Shown piece by piece: positions 1 to 10,803 of a DNA stretch of 64,000 nucleotides. A model generated the notes under the pieces. That model did no database searches. It was given only the letters and a program-made list of their open reading frames with translations, and had not been told where the DNA came from. Source of the stretch: Oopsacas minuta (lineage: Eukaryota > Porifera > Hexactinellida > Lyssacinosida > Leucopsacidae). Positions within the stretch are counted from its first letter, which is position 1, and every line of letters starts with the position of its first letter. The stretch covers positions 124,001-188,000 of the forward strand of contig JAKMXF010000297.1 of the NCBI GenBank assembly GCA_024704765.1, read 5' to 3'. Position numbers and translations under genes: made by a program.

Positions 1-1355
1 GACTTAAAGTTGTTTCCATGGAATGCTACGGTCCAATCAGCTCTATAGGCCTTTTCATTAAAGCAGGTCCTCGATTTGATGTGTTCTACCCTTCCGGAAC
101 TTCTCATCTTATCAGCAAACTGGCTTTCCTTAGCACAAATAAATACGAGAGTAGAGAGCGGATTTTAGAAGTGTTAGAGCCAACAGGAAGTGTAACTGAC
201 TGTCAGATGGGCAGGGAAGAGATGATATACAAATTGATGGGATATAGGGACCAGATAGAGATAATGGCAGAGGTTCTGTCAGAAGTTGTATTTCGTCCTC
301 GTATCACTCTTGAGGAGATAGAAAAAGCGCGGAACCTTGTTCTTAACGACTTAAAGACATTTAGTATGAATCCAGACATGGAGCCTCTCCTTACTGATTA
401 CACATATGCATCTGCTTACAGTTTGAATACAGTAGGGCTTCCATCAGTATGTCCTGAGGGAGGTGTCTCTCAGATCAGGAGAGAACATATCCTATGGTAT
501 CTCTCTGCACACTATCGTCCAAACAGGATTGTGCTAGCTGGATTGGGTATTTCACACAGTGCTTTGCTGGACATTGCAGGGAAGTACTTTGAACAGCCAG
601 AGGTCTCTTGGGGAGAAGCTAAAGATGAACCGGACGAATCTATAGCTCAATATACTGGGGGTGAAATTAGAATCGAGAGGAATTTACCTCCAGTAATCGG
701 TCCTAATCCCTTACCTAATCTAGCATACTTTACTATTACTTCAGAATGTGTTTCTTACGAACATCCGTTATTCTTTGCTTATGCTGTCCTCGATATAATG
801 ATGGGCGGAGGATCGTCCTTTTCCGCAGGAGGACCTGGTAAAGGAATGTACTCCCGTCTCTACGCTAACGTTATGAATTACTACACATTTGTATATTCTG
901 CTCAATCAATGCTTCATATTCATGGAGATACTGGTATATATTCTCTCTATGGATCTGTTCCACATGAGTTCTCAAACAAATTATGTCAAATATTGATTGA
1001 GGAAATGAAAAGGTTATCACAGCTCCCTGGTCACGAGGAGTTGAGTAGAGCCAAGAAAATGCTTCAATCAAATATGTTAATGAATCTAGAATCACATGTA
1101 ATTATGTTTGAAGATCTGGGAAGACAAATATTAGTTCACGATAGATATCACAACGCTAAGGAACTTTATGAACGACTAGAAAATGTTACTAGCCTGCAAA
1201 TAGTTGAAGCAGGGGAGAAGTTACTTGAAGGTAAGCTTAGCATGGTAGCTGTTGGTAAGCTTGATTTGATCCCAAGTCTGGAGGAGGTGGAACAAGTATT
1301 GCACAATTCTAAGAAGCGATTAGACAGTTCGAACAGATTCAAGATATTCTCATGA
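1..1355 (+). CDS. PMPCA: Mitochondrial processing peptidase subunit alpha (5' end outside window)
   Basis: Non-catalytic alpha subunit of the matrix peptidase that removes mitochondrial targeting presequences; it works as a dimer with the beta subunit. The open frame runs off the left edge (codons before the Met at 18 read L-K-V-V-S without a stop), so that Met is internal. About 450 residues are visible against roughly 520 for the family; the presequence and first strand are missing. Seen: the M16 fold begins with GPISSIGLFIKAGPRFD; where the beta subunit has the zinc motif HxxEH this protein has HLISK, as expected for alpha; the alpha-specific glycine-rich loop reads MMGGGSSFSAGGPGKGMYSR. 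Stop at 1353-1355. High confidence in family and subunit. Confidence 0.93.
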   Translation, partial: LKVVSMECYGPISSIGLFIKAGPRFDVFYPSGTSHLISKLAFLSTNKYESRERILEVLEPTGSVTDCQMGREEMIYKLMGYRDQIEIMAEVLSEVVFRPRITLEEIEKARNLVLNDLKTFSMNPDMEPLLTDYTYASAYSLNTVGLPSVCPEGGVSQIRREHILWYLSAHYRPNRIVLAGLGISHSALLDIAGKYFEQPEVSWGEAKDEPDESIAQYTGGEIRIERNLPPVIGPNPLPNLAYFTITSECVSYEHPLFFAYAVLDIMMGGGSSFSAGGPGKGMYSRLYANVMNYYTFVYSAQSMLHIHGDTGIYSLYGSVPHEFSNKLCQILIEEMKRLSQLPGHEELSRAKKMLQSNMLMNLESHVIMFEDLGRQILVHDRYHNAKELYERLENVTSLQIVEAGEKLLEGKLSMVAVGKLDLIPSLEEVEQVLHNSKKRLDSSNRFKIFS

Positions 1356-2183
1356 TGAATATTGTATTTTAGGTTAAGTTTCGGTAAAGCAATTTATTTA
1401 ATTAAAATATATCAATTCGAATGAATAGTATTTGAGCTGAGACTTTTGGCTGCAGATTATCTCTTATGGACACAAGTATGTTTCCACAAACATCATTAAA
1501 TTATAGTATATACCTTAGGCTAGATGCAAATTAAGAATAACATTTAGTGATTTTCTGGTATCCTATTGTTTAGAATTGTTATTTCGCTGTTCAAAGAATT
1601 ACTGAATTTCAGAGGTATAGCCAATGTGATGTTGTGGTGCTGTAAGCCAGTAGCATTATCATGTTGTATTGCCACATCATTTTGTAAGCACGCAATAATT
1701 AGCATTAAAAACCGACACAAGCCACGGCATATTCAGGATAATTATCAATGATTACACCACCGTTAAGCTTGTTCATTAGGTGGTATCCATTCCTCGAATT
1801 CAATTTATGCCCCAAGTATGCTATAAAGTTATTTATAGTGCAGAGCCCACTGTAGTGACTCTCAAAAAGTATGTAAGTACCCCAGGACACCTGACAAGGT
1901 TTTCTTGCATTATCGATATTTAATTTAAGCATTTATCCTCTATTCAATCCGTATTTCTTCAAATCAGCTGGATTCTAGCAGTTTCTTGTTAATGAAATCG
2001 CTTATTCTTAAGATCTTGTCACACGGTTTATCCTTTATTCTGGCTAAACCCTTAATAATGCTATCAGAGGTTTCTGCTTCACTAATCAGTTAAATTGCCG
2101 TATGCATTCAATTCTTTCGACAATCATGCTGAATATAAAGAAGGATTTGCCATTAGTGATGCATTGCAACATATATTTCTACT
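1356..2183. other. Intergenic stretch, no supported gene
   Basis: 828 bp between PMPCA and the aspartic protease. The + strand holds only short frames. On the minus strand (about 2160 to 1705) there are consecutive short frames in different phases. The last, an ATG frame at 1932-1705, contains GTYILFESHYSG, faintly like a beta/gamma-crystallin strand motif. The frames do not join into a gene I can defend. Confidence 0.5.
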
Positions 2184-3338
2184 ATGATCGGAATTCATAT
2201 ATTCATTTCTCTATTCATCCTCTTCATTGTTCGAGTGCTGGGCACTCCTGATGGTACGATTACTCTATTCAGGGGGAACGGGAAGCAGGACACAATCGAG
2301 GATGTGCAAAAACATCTCGTATCAATCTCCGCTAGATACAACTCTGATTCTGCGACTCTACAAGACTACATGGACGCTCAGTATTTCGGCCCTGTTAGTA
2401 TTGGTACACCCCCGCAATCGTTTAAAGTAGTGTTTGACACTGGTTCATCTAATTTGTGGATACCATCCAAACGAAAGTTTCTTTTTTGCATAGCTTGCAA
2501 ATTTCATTCTACATACGATTACAAAGAGTCATCTACCTATATATCTAATGGGACTTATATTTCCATTCATTACGGAACAGGCAAAGTTAGAGGAGTAGTT
2601 AGCTATGATAACGTGTCCATTGCTAGTTTGATGGTAAAGAAGCAAGGGTTTGGAGAAATGTATAAATTGTCGATAATCCCATTTGCATTATCAAAATTCG
2701 ATGGAATTCTTGGAATGGGATTCCCATCCATTTCTGTAAACGCATTACCACCCGTTTTCGTGAATATGGTTCATCAGAAAGTGATATCTCTTCCCGTATT
2801 TGCGTTTTGGCTTCGTCGCGGTTCAAACTCTAACTACGGTGGGGAGCTCCACCTGGGGGGAATTGACTCAAGCAGATTCTCAGGGGATATCGTGTATGCT
2901 AATATTACTAGTCAGACTTATTGGCAGTTTGATATGGATGCAGTTCAAGTGAATGGAGTGAGCATGGGGGTGTGCCAATCTGGTTGTCAGGCCATTGCAG
3001 ATACAGGAACATCTCTGTTAGTCGGTCCTACCAGTGAGATAAATTACCTTAACTCTAAGTTAGGAGCGAAGAAGAATCTCTTAGGGCAATACTACTTCCC
3101 CTGTAGTTCTGTATCAAGCCTACCAAGTGTATCTTTTGTAATTTCTGGCACAAAACTAACACTCACACCTGAAAATTACATCATGAAAATGAAAGGGATT
3201 TGTCTAAGTGGATTCTACGGACTAGAACTGCTTCGTCCTCTCTGGATACTTGGCGATATTTTTCTAACGAAGTATTATTCTATTTTCGACATGAGTTCTT
3301 CTCCTCCACGGATTGGCTTCGCAGTCAGCGCCGATTAA
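2184..3338 (+). CDS. Cathepsin D-like aspartic protease (A1 family)
   Basis: Secreted or lysosomal pepsin-fold endopeptidase, 384 residues, the usual length for a cathepsin D zymogen. Residues 1-20 form a hydrophobic signal peptide; a short propeptide follows to about residue 60. The first catalytic Asp is D85 in FDTGSSNLW, the flap Tyr is Y130 in IHYGTG, and the second catalytic Asp is D273 in IADTGTSLLVGPTSEI. The C-terminal WILGDIFLTKYYSIFD block is typical. Between the lobes there is no long plant-type insert. Start at the first ATG, giving an intact signal peptide. It is a single exon. Cathepsin D, E and renin-type paralogues cannot be separated by eye, so no symbol is given. Confidence 0.92.
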   Translation: MIGIHIFISLFILFIVRVLGTPDGTITLFRGNGKQDTIEDVQKHLVSISARYNSDSATLQDYMDAQYFGPVSIGTPPQSFKVVFDTGSSNLWIPSKRKFLFCIACKFHSTYDYKESSTYISNGTYISIHYGTGKVRGVVSYDNVSIASLMVKKQGFGEMYKLSIIPFALSKFDGILGMGFPSISVNALPPVFVNMVHQKVISLPVFAFWLRRGSNSNYGGELHLGGIDSSRFSGDIVYANITSQTYWQFDMDAVQVNGVSMGVCQSGCQAIADTGTSLLVGPTSEINYLNSKLGAKKNLLGQYYFPCSSVSSLPSVSFVISGTKLTLTPENYIMKMKGICLSGFYGLELLRPLWILGDIFLTKYYSIFDMSSSPPRIGFAVSAD

Positions 3339-4976
3339 CTCACCATATGATGAATCAATCAGAGTTCCCTATTTCTACGTTTTACTTATCCATCTGTTTT
3401 GATACACAATTGATTCTGCATAGTATTTGTTATATTAGTACAACAGCAGGAGTAAGCATCACACTCGCTCTCACTTACTAAACTTCCCTCAAAAGTTAAC
3501 TTGTTTGGTTAAAATACACTAGTTCATTTTGTAAGGTATCGTATAATGTATTGTTGTTGATTCTTTTCTGTTCCTGTCAGTTGTTGTTGAAGAATTTATA
3601 TATAGTGTAGAATCTGTTGTTACAGGCCCAGTTATATTTAATCCATAGGTGTAACACGTGAGCCTAGATCTGTTAATAGGTACAATTTATGCTTAATAGT
3701 TATGTGCTAGATTTGTCCTAATTTCCAAAGATATAAGACAATTTGTGTATTTTGGCAGGCAAAACCTCCCCCACTTATAGAGGCTCTACTGTATTGAGAA
3801 ACGCATGCTATAACTACCGTTCACGAAATCATTAGTATCTTGGAGAGATGGCTATACACATAGTCATCTTTATATCCCTTCAATAGAATAAGAACTATTG
3901 AGAATTCGAGTGTAAACCCTCTTAATTATATTAATAGAAAAGCTGCTACCCTAAAAAATTGTCTTACCTAGTTTAGATCATACGATGTAGGTTAACTTTC
4001 TAGTAGAAACATAATTAGGAACCGAAAATCGACTCGTTTATACGTTTATATTCATTCCTGGTAAATTAGCTCGGTGCCGACTCAACATGCATCCACTACT
4101 ACAACCTTTGGACTCATTGTACAAAAGTTCATTAATTTCTCGCGTTTTTAACATTTATTAGAAATGCTTTTCTAATAATTTATGAATTATAAAATGCTTA
4201 GGTTAGATATTACCAGTTTAGCCCTGAGCAAACAGATCCTGAATGCTTTAATGCATAACCCATATTTTTCAAAATGCTATATAATCTTTATACAATTTGT
4301 AACAATTATTACCTCTACCCACGATAATATTAACTGATATCCTGTTCACTCAGTCTGTAAACTTTGCCTACTAAACGAATTTTTCGTTGAGTGTATGGAA
4401 TTTAATTAGCCTGTAATGGATTTGTATTGCTACTCTATTGGTCAATACATTCTATTAAATATTTATACACTGATTTATCATATGATTAATAGTATTTTCA
4501 CATATTTTGGTTGAACATTTCTAAAATATCTTAAAGATTAGCTTCCACTTGTTAAATAGGGGCAAACAGAGACGTAGAATTCGATTTTGACATTCTTAAA
4601 TGTCTAACAAGCTTAGTAAAAATTCAATTTTATCTTTCTTTGATAAAAATGGATATTTAGTAGAATAGTATAGTTTCAATAATCCTCTAAAATTAATTTG
4701 GTAAAATTTAAGTCGGCACAGACATTGATTTGAGATTTTTATCTTTAAAATTTGCATTTATATTTACCTTTGTACTTACTCTTCAGTTAATATATTCTTG
4801 TACATTTATATTCGTGTACTACAAACATCTGCAATATATTATGGGAGAAATTATTATTTATTGCATATATACATTTCGCATGTAATAATTTATACAAATT
4901 TACACCTTTGATCAATTGTGCTTAATTATTCAATATTTAATTGAAAATATTTGAAATATATTATAGGCAAAATAGA
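3339..4976. other. AT-rich intergenic stretch, no gene seen
   Basis: 1.6 kb of AT-rich sequence with no long or family-like frame on either strand. Around 3771-3792 the sequence TTATAGAGGCTCTACTGTA resembles one terminus of a pogo/Tigger-type element, but no opposite end is clear. The right end (to 4966) is probably the 5' untranslated region or outron of SYAP1. Confidence 0.5.
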
Positions 4977-6023
4977 ATGTGGAACTGGATAGTTGGAAAT
5001 GTAAATACTTTAACTGAAACTGTACATAATCAAATTTCAACTTCTGAGGAAAATATTGATCCCGAAGCTCAATCTTTTCCGAGTAAGGTATCTTCTCTAG
5101 TTAAAGACGACTTGACCCCAGAGGCAACACAAGATGTGAGTAATATACAGAGTGATTCTAGCGAGCATGAGTTGGATTCTACAGAGCCAATTACCAAGCA
5201 GAAACCTTTAGATCCTGAAAAATCTCCTAAAGTGGATAAAAAAGATTCCAGTATTTTAATGCCGAATCTTAAGGAAGCGACTAATTCTGGATTGAATGCA
5301 TTTACCAGCGGAATTTCTAACATATTCAATGACGTCACTGATGTAGTCAAATCATCGAAACTTGTATCCGAGTTTCTCAGTGCTGAAGAGCAGTTCCAAA
5401 AGAAGAATGAACAAACTAACTCAGTACAAACAAATGCGACAGCTCCTTGGTACGGATACAACGAGGCTGAAGAAATGAAAACTCAAATTCTTGAGATCTC
5501 CTCCAGTCATAGAAACCTTCTCAGAGAGCCGCCTCCAGGCTCTACCCTGAACTATTCACTAGATAGTTGCTTTGGTCAGGCAATGTTGATGTTGTCAGAA
5601 GATCAACGGCTTGAGCAGGCTAGATTTAGTCTAGTCCCACAGAAAATATCAGAAGAGAACTTCTGGAGAAACTATTTTTACCGCGTGCACTTGGTGAAAC
5701 AGTCAATACAGCTTGGAACTCTGAAACGTGAAGAGAAGGACTCTGATACAGAGGGTCGTTCTAACACTACCTCATCTGTAGCAACAGATGAAATAGAGCC
5801 AGATGAGTTTGTTTCTGATGCACTAGATATTCAGAGCAGCTGTGAACACCAGCTAACTCAGGAGGAGCTAAATCAATTGAAATTGACTACCAGTCCTAAA
5901 CCAAATGAAGAATCTAATGTGGATGATGCACTTGCTCAAGAACTCAAAGATTTCAACCCGGATGAAGTCAAAGATGAAGATTTTGACTATGCCGATTTTG
6001 AGAATTTATTGAAAGATAACTAA
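4977..6023 (+). CDS. SYAP1: Synapse-associated protein 1 (BSD-domain protein)
   Basis: 348 residues, close to human SYAP1 (about 350). SYAP1/SAP47 proteins are adaptors linked to Akt signalling and synaptic function. Seen: N-terminal MWNWIVGNV, an acidic low-complexity segment, the conserved stretch APWYGYNEAEEMKTQI, then the BSD domain (about residues 205-247) with the diagnostic ENFWRNYFYRVHLVKQS, a conserved FVSDALD, and an acidic C-terminus. The start is set at the ATG at 4977: the open frame continues upstream only from a TTG, and a T-rich splice acceptor (ATATTATAG) ends at 4966, ten bases before this ATG. A polyadenylation signal follows the stop by about 75 bp. Confidence 0.9.
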   Translation: MWNWIVGNVNTLTETVHNQISTSEENIDPEAQSFPSKVSSLVKDDLTPEATQDVSNIQSDSSEHELDSTEPITKQKPLDPEKSPKVDKKDSSILMPNLKEATNSGLNAFTSGISNIFNDVTDVVKSSKLVSEFLSAEEQFQKKNEQTNSVQTNATAPWYGYNEAEEMKTQILEISSSHRNLLREPPPGSTLNYSLDSCFGQAMLMLSEDQRLEQARFSLVPQKISEENFWRNYFYRVHLVKQSIQLGTLKREEKDSDTEGRSNTTSSVATDEIEPDEFVSDALDIQSSCEHQLTQEELNQLKLTTSPKPNEESNVDDALAQELKDFNPDEVKDEDFDYADFENLLKDN

Positions 6024-6983
6024 TGATACATAAAACAAATTCTTTATTCTGTTTAACATTCATGATTCAGAACCTGTATTTAGCAGTATTTACCTAAATA
6101 AAAGTGGTATGTAAACTGTGTTGGTTTTTGTGTGAGTTTTGCTTGTTGTACCATTTTCCTAGGAATGGATTCATAAGTTTGACAATTTTTTGTTATAGCA
6201 AACATTTCTGTCTGCATCATTTTCTGCTAAGTCATAGATAATAATTACTTGCCCAATCGTCTCCTACACATTCCTAATCTTTCAACAAGGTTAAATTACA
6301 GGAGATGAGTCTAGCCAAAGCAGGTATACGCGTGCTTATCAAATCCAATTTATGTGCAAGTTACAATAATGTTTTCACGAATTATAAGTGTACTTTATTA
6401 ACCAAATTATTTTGCTTCCAGGTACTTTTCATAACCGCATAACTCTCACAGTTATCAGAGAGTATTGTTTCGTAAAATTGGAGATTTTATTTCGTTGTGT
6501 CTCACGTAATAATATACCAACCACTGGATAGTTTTTTGTTGCAGCCAAATTTGTGTATGGATGTTAAGTACTGGTAACATGTTAACATCTACCGCGCTAG
6601 ATGTTAATACAATTGATAGCCGCTGTCTTGAACGAATTTCTTCCCCCCTCTAGTTGCACCTGCTTCCTCGAACAGATAGAGAATTCTGATGGTTTATTTC
6701 AACTAAATATATCCACGGAGAGATATGTGAAGCGAGTATTTGATATTTTATTAAAGCTATTTAGTAGTCTGATAGCCGTCACAATTCCAAATAAATTATT
6801 TGAACACAATAAATATGATTTATATTTAATTATTTTTACCCAACTACACAGTTCATGAACTGACCTGACCTGTCCTGTCCTGACAATAAGTGACCATGTA
6901 AATATCCTACCATATTTTGTCTCTTTAATTATTCTCATTAGATATATGTAAGTTAGTCTAGGGAGATCATACACAACACCTGT
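6024..6983. other. Intergenic stretch, no gene seen
   Basis: 960 bp between SYAP1 and the mitochondrial carrier. It holds the SYAP1 poly(A) signal, a short run of ACCTG/TCCTG direct repeats at about 6859-6883, and an ATG-initiated 85-codon frame (6601-6858) with no family resemblance. A probable splice acceptor (GTTAGTCTAG) ends at 6961, just ahead of the carrier start codon. Confidence 0.5.
6097..6102 (+). terminator. Polyadenylation signal AATAAA for SYAP1
   Basis: Canonical AATAAA 74 bp after the SYAP1 stop codon, followed by a GT-rich tract (GTGTTGGTTTTTGTGTG), the usual downstream element. Confidence 0.7.
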
Positions 6984-8432
6984 ATGCCGAGCGATATTAA
7001 AGCCCATAGAGGCTTAGGTAGTACTGATGGGCCCTCTATCTCAGCTGATGCTAAAATACCATCTGTATCGTTCCTTGGAGAAATAAATATAGAAAAAATG
7101 AAAAGTGAATTACACATTGAGAATAATTTAATTAGTGTATCAGAGTTAGTGGGTATCCTTGAGGAGAGATACAATTATGCAATTGCAAAGGAAATCAAAC
7201 TATCAGCACTATCATTATTTAACTCTGACAAACTGACCATGGAACAGGTTCAGACACTCCTTGCTCCTCAGAAAAATCAACTATGGGTTAAATTCTGCCG
7301 CCTTAACAATCATGTTCCTAAATCTGAGGAAGATATCTTGCTTGCGTTTAAACATTTTGGTTTGAACTTTTCACTTGATGAAGCTCGTTATTTCAGAAAT
7401 AAAATGAATTCTCAAGGAGAGTTTGTAATTGGTATGAATGATTGGAGACAGTTTTTGCTACTTCATCCTTACTCGATTGATAAATCAAAGATGAACATTT
7501 GGAGAGAACATGCATCATTCCTTGATATCGGAGAGGATTTTCTAATACCAGATGATTTCTCAGAACATGAAAAAATTTCTGGATTCTGGTGGCGTCAGCT
7601 TGCTTCTGGAGCTGGTGCTGGTATTGTGTCTCGTACCTGTACTGCTCCTCTAGACAGACTTAAAGTTCTGATGCAAACTCAATCACTTATGGAGCGAAAA
7701 CTTAGACTACTGGAGGGGTTCAAGGGAATGTTAGCTGAAGGTGGAGTGCTCTCCTTGTGGAGAGGGAACGGAGTTAATGTACTCAAGATTGCACCTGAAA
7801 CATCTATCAAATTCTACGCATATGAGACTGTAAAGTCCCTCATTAACGAGAACACATCAGAGCTGACCGTAGGACAAAGATTCCTCGCAGGTTCTTTAGC
7901 GGGCTCTTTTGCACAAACAGCAATATACCCATTAGAAGTAGTTAAAACAAGACTTGCTATCGCACACAATAACCAGTACGCAGGCCTGTGGGACTGCGTT
8001 GGTAGAATTCTGTCTGGAGAAGGCGTCCGTGGTTTCTTCAAGGGGTGGGTCCCCAATATGCTTGGAATACTCCCTTATGCTGGTATAGATCTGACGATAT
8101 ATGAAACTAGTAAGAACGAATATCTCAAACGCTATCATCCAAACAGTCATGGAGATCCTGGAGTATTTCTTCCGGTCGCATGTGGAACTTTTTCATGTAC
8201 ATGTGGACAATTGTGTTGCTACCCTCTATCGCTAGTTCGTACTCGTTTGCAAGCTCGAGTTGTTAACAAAGTTTCTATGGTGCAAATATTCAAAGAGATT
8301 ATCAATACTGATGGTATACTTGGGCTCTATCGCGGCCTTTACCCGAACTGTCTCAAGGTTGTGCCAGCAGTCAGTATCAGCTACCTTGTGTATGAGAGAC
8401 TTAGAACTGGACTAGGCGTTTACCGAGGATAA
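6984..8432 (+). CDS. SCaMC-type mitochondrial carrier (SLC25A23/24/25 family) with degenerate EF-hands
   Basis: 482 residues, matching the ATP-Mg/phosphate carriers of the inner mitochondrial membrane, which exchange adenine nucleotides for phosphate under calcium control. The carrier half (from about residue 200) has three repeats with signatures APLDRLKVLMQ, YPLEVVKTRLA and YPLSLVRTRLQ, and the SCaMC-like FWWRQLASGAGAGIVSRTCT start. The N-terminal half aligns in layout with the SCaMC calmodulin-like domain, ending in MNDWRQFLLLHP as in the fourth EF-hand. But the loops have lost their acidic ligands (for example NSQGEFVIGMND and RLNNHVPKSEED), so calcium binding is doubtful. The start ATG lies 23 bp after a putative acceptor. 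Confidence 0.92.
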   Translation: MPSDIKAHRGLGSTDGPSISADAKIPSVSFLGEINIEKMKSELHIENNLISVSELVGILEERYNYAIAKEIKLSALSLFNSDKLTMEQVQTLLAPQKNQLWVKFCRLNNHVPKSEEDILLAFKHFGLNFSLDEARYFRNKMNSQGEFVIGMNDWRQFLLLHPYSIDKSKMNIWREHASFLDIGEDFLIPDDFSEHEKISGFWWRQLASGAGAGIVSRTCTAPLDRLKVLMQTQSLMERKLRLLEGFKGMLAEGGVLSLWRGNGVNVLKIAPETSIKFYAYETVKSLINENTSELTVGQRFLAGSLAGSFAQTAIYPLEVVKTRLAIAHNNQYAGLWDCVGRILSGEGVRGFFKGWVPNMLGILPYAGIDLTIYETSKNEYLKRYHPNSHGDPGVFLPVACGTFSCTCGQLCCYPLSLVRTRLQARVVNKVSMVQIFKEIINTDGILGLYRGLYPNCLKVVPAVSISYLVYERLRTGLGVYRG

Positions 8433-9255
8433 ACTTGTCAAAAGTTAGTTCAGATAATAATAATAATAATAATATCCTCAAACACATAAGTCAGATAGCA
8501 CAGAACTGTTTAACGATTAGTAGTGATAATGTATTTATATGTAATCCAAATCTCTTCTAGTACAATTTCAATTCAACTGCACAGTTTTAATGCTATAATT
8601 CTTATATGGAGCTCAGCGTTTTGTAACTAAACTTCTGTATAAGAATTGGTCAAATTTTATTGAACTATCTAATTTGAGAAAAACTTATCCTCATCCTACA
8701 ATATTTTCTGTTGCCAGAGCTGATCTCCATATCTGTATTCTGTATTGCATTAGTTATACTTTATAGGAATTTTAGGTTTTCTATACATGGTAGTTCATGA
8801 CACAGTCCGTACTGGACAGGTTACAACAAGCCTCGGGCAATAAAATGACTAATTAAATTGGTAAGCATTACACAACGAATCTGTTCTTTTACATATTCAG
8901 TGACTTTATAATTCATAAGTAAATGTGGGAGAATAACCACACACTATTGCCTTTATTAACTCTGTTATTTTCCAAAATTAATTTTCCTCACCGAACACAA
9001 CATAATAATATATAATTACTTAGCAGTTATATCGTCTCCTTTTTGATGATTTTTAAGGAATTGTTTGGTCAAATTAGCCATGCACACACACTCTATGCCC
9101 AAAAGTAATTATTGATTTCATGAACATGTTACAATATAATGTACGACTACTCCGTAATCCTCCTAACGTTTGATTTTTATTGAAGTCCTATAGTTATGCT
9201 CCTTGTGATATTAATTACTTGCAATTAATTATGTTGTCAGTGTATATACATGTAT

Positions 9256-9437
9256 TAGTAGCAATCTTTAGGAATCATGACTTAGATTATTATCCGTGTT
9301 TAATTATCATGATAGGGAGTAATAAAAAGATAATGTCTTATTATTAGAGTTTATGACCTACATTATCTTTTTATTACTCTCTATCATGATAATTAAACAC
9401 GGATAATCTAAGTCATGATTCCTAAAGATTGCTACTA
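9256..9437. repeat. 182 bp near-perfect inverted repeat (hairpin element)
   Basis: Left arm 9256-9336 (begins TAGTAGCAATCTTTAGG) and right arm 9360-9437 are reverse complements except for one base mismatch and a 3 bp insertion (ATT) in the left arm. The loop is about 23 bp. The structure is typical of a short fold-back or MITE. No target-site duplication is obvious. Confidence 0.9.
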
Positions 9438-9477
9438 CCAGCACGTAAATATAGTTTTAAAGTATATGGAATAAGTA

Positions 9478-9546
9478 CAGTCAACTCTCCTTATATCGTA
9501 GTAATTATCGCGGTACCTTGTGCTTGGATATATCGGGGATTTACTG
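9478..9546. mobile_element. Short pogo/Tigger-like inverted-repeat element flanked by TA
   Basis: Ends read CAGTCAACTCTCCTTATATC and, on the opposite strand, CAGTAAATCCCCGATATATC: imperfect terminal inverted repeats starting CAGT. The element is flanked on both sides by TA. CAGT-type ends with TA target sites are typical of pogo/Tigger non-autonomous elements. It is only 69 bp and has no coding capacity. Confidence 0.55.
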
Positions 9547-10326
9547 TAAGTGTTCATGAGGGTACGTCATATGGCCCTCCATGTGACGTCATCTGTAGTT
9601 CTGTACACACGACCACTATTTGCCAATTGCTAATCACTTGGGTAACCGTTATTAACAATGAACACTTTTTAATTCAGATGTATTTGATAATTGGAGAAAT
9701 CATGAATACATTTGCATAGAAACTTTGCTCAATAATTTCACTAATTCCGATAATATTCTTTGAATATTATGGGCGATCTATATGGCGCAACTTTTATATT
9801 ATGAATAATTTCACGTTTATTAGAAAGAGATTACAACATTGATAGTTTAGACTAATACTCTTATCTCCACATATATGTATCATGATAATTATCCTTCAAC
9901 AACAGAGGCGATATATAAGCCAACCGATTGGTCATCATAAAAGCTATTATCTCTCAATATGTAATTTCAATTGGAATTAGGAAATATGCAAAGTAACAAA
10001 AGATATCTAATTAGTGAGCTAAGCTTAAAGTAAGATACCAATTAATCTGCTTAAAAATGCAACTAGTCCACAATGATTCTAAGCAGGATTCTTCATTAGA
10101 TCAATCATTGACCCTCCTCTTTTTATTGCTCCGATCAATATTCCTACTAGTATAGGTGACAATTGTGTAGGAAACGAAACTTACTGAAGTCATAATTATA
10201 ATTCCTTATACAGTACGTGTATATATAATCTATTAGAAAACTGTCCATTAATTAATTTTCCTACTCAGGAGTACAGAACTGTAGTTTCAGACCAAACTTA
10301 ATGTCATAAAGCTGTACTAGAAGCAA

Positions 10327-10357
10327 TGTCTCTAATTGTTGTAGATAATTAGAGACA
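10327..10357. repeat. Perfect 11 bp stem-loop
   Basis: TGTCTCTAATT at 10327-10337 pairs with AATTAGAGACA at 10347-10357 around a 9-base loop. Possibly a remnant of a small inverted-repeat element. Confidence 0.6.
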
Positions 10358-10803
10358 AAGATATTGTAAAATATTGTTAACACCTACACATAGATAATAA
10401 TAATATTATTAATAATCTACCTGGAATGCTTAAAACATAACACCGGAATTTACAAATTATACCAAACAATATGCCAAATAGTTCTAATGAATTAAATAAG
10501 TGTTATACATCACATATGTATGTAGTTTGTACATGTTGCTCAATTTTGGAAAAATATTATTTGCTAGGGTCGCTTGGATTATTTCTTACTAATAATATTA
10601 TTATGTGTTAAATTAGTAAGGCTAGTATACTTAATGTCACAATATTGCCAGATGGGCTATTGTGTACATGAGTATTGTCAAATATGCTAGATTATGCCTG
10701 ATAGACAATTGTGAGAAGCATTCTATAAAATTGATGGGCTGTAGTCTGTGTGATACCAGTTTGCTATCACAATTCTTACCATTTTCATATTATTGACAAT
10801 TAC

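Larger units (their letters stand above)
8433..10803. other. Gene-free, repeat-rich stretch
   Basis: 2.4 kb with no credible coding frame. It starts with an (AAT)n run at about 8457-8474 and contains the 182 bp hairpin (9256-9437), a TA-flanked pogo-like element (9478-9546) and an 11 bp perfect stem-loop (10327-10357). The 96-codon frame at 9429-9719 runs through the hairpin and the pogo-like element and is not a gene. Confidence 0.6.

Noticed and set aside
4941-4976. Upstream in-frame extension of SYAP1 from a TTG
   Set aside because: Not an ATG; a splice acceptor ends at 4966 and the family-like N-terminus begins at the ATG at 4977.
5069-5461. 130-residue frame antisense to SYAP1
   Set aside because: Shadow frame; the + strand has clear SYAP1 homology.
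6601-6858. 85-residue + strand frame with a hydrophobic look
   Set aside because: Short, AT-driven composition, no motif, no splice support.
9429-9719. 96-residue + strand frame
   Set aside because: Runs through the hairpin arm and a pogo-like element; no family-like features.
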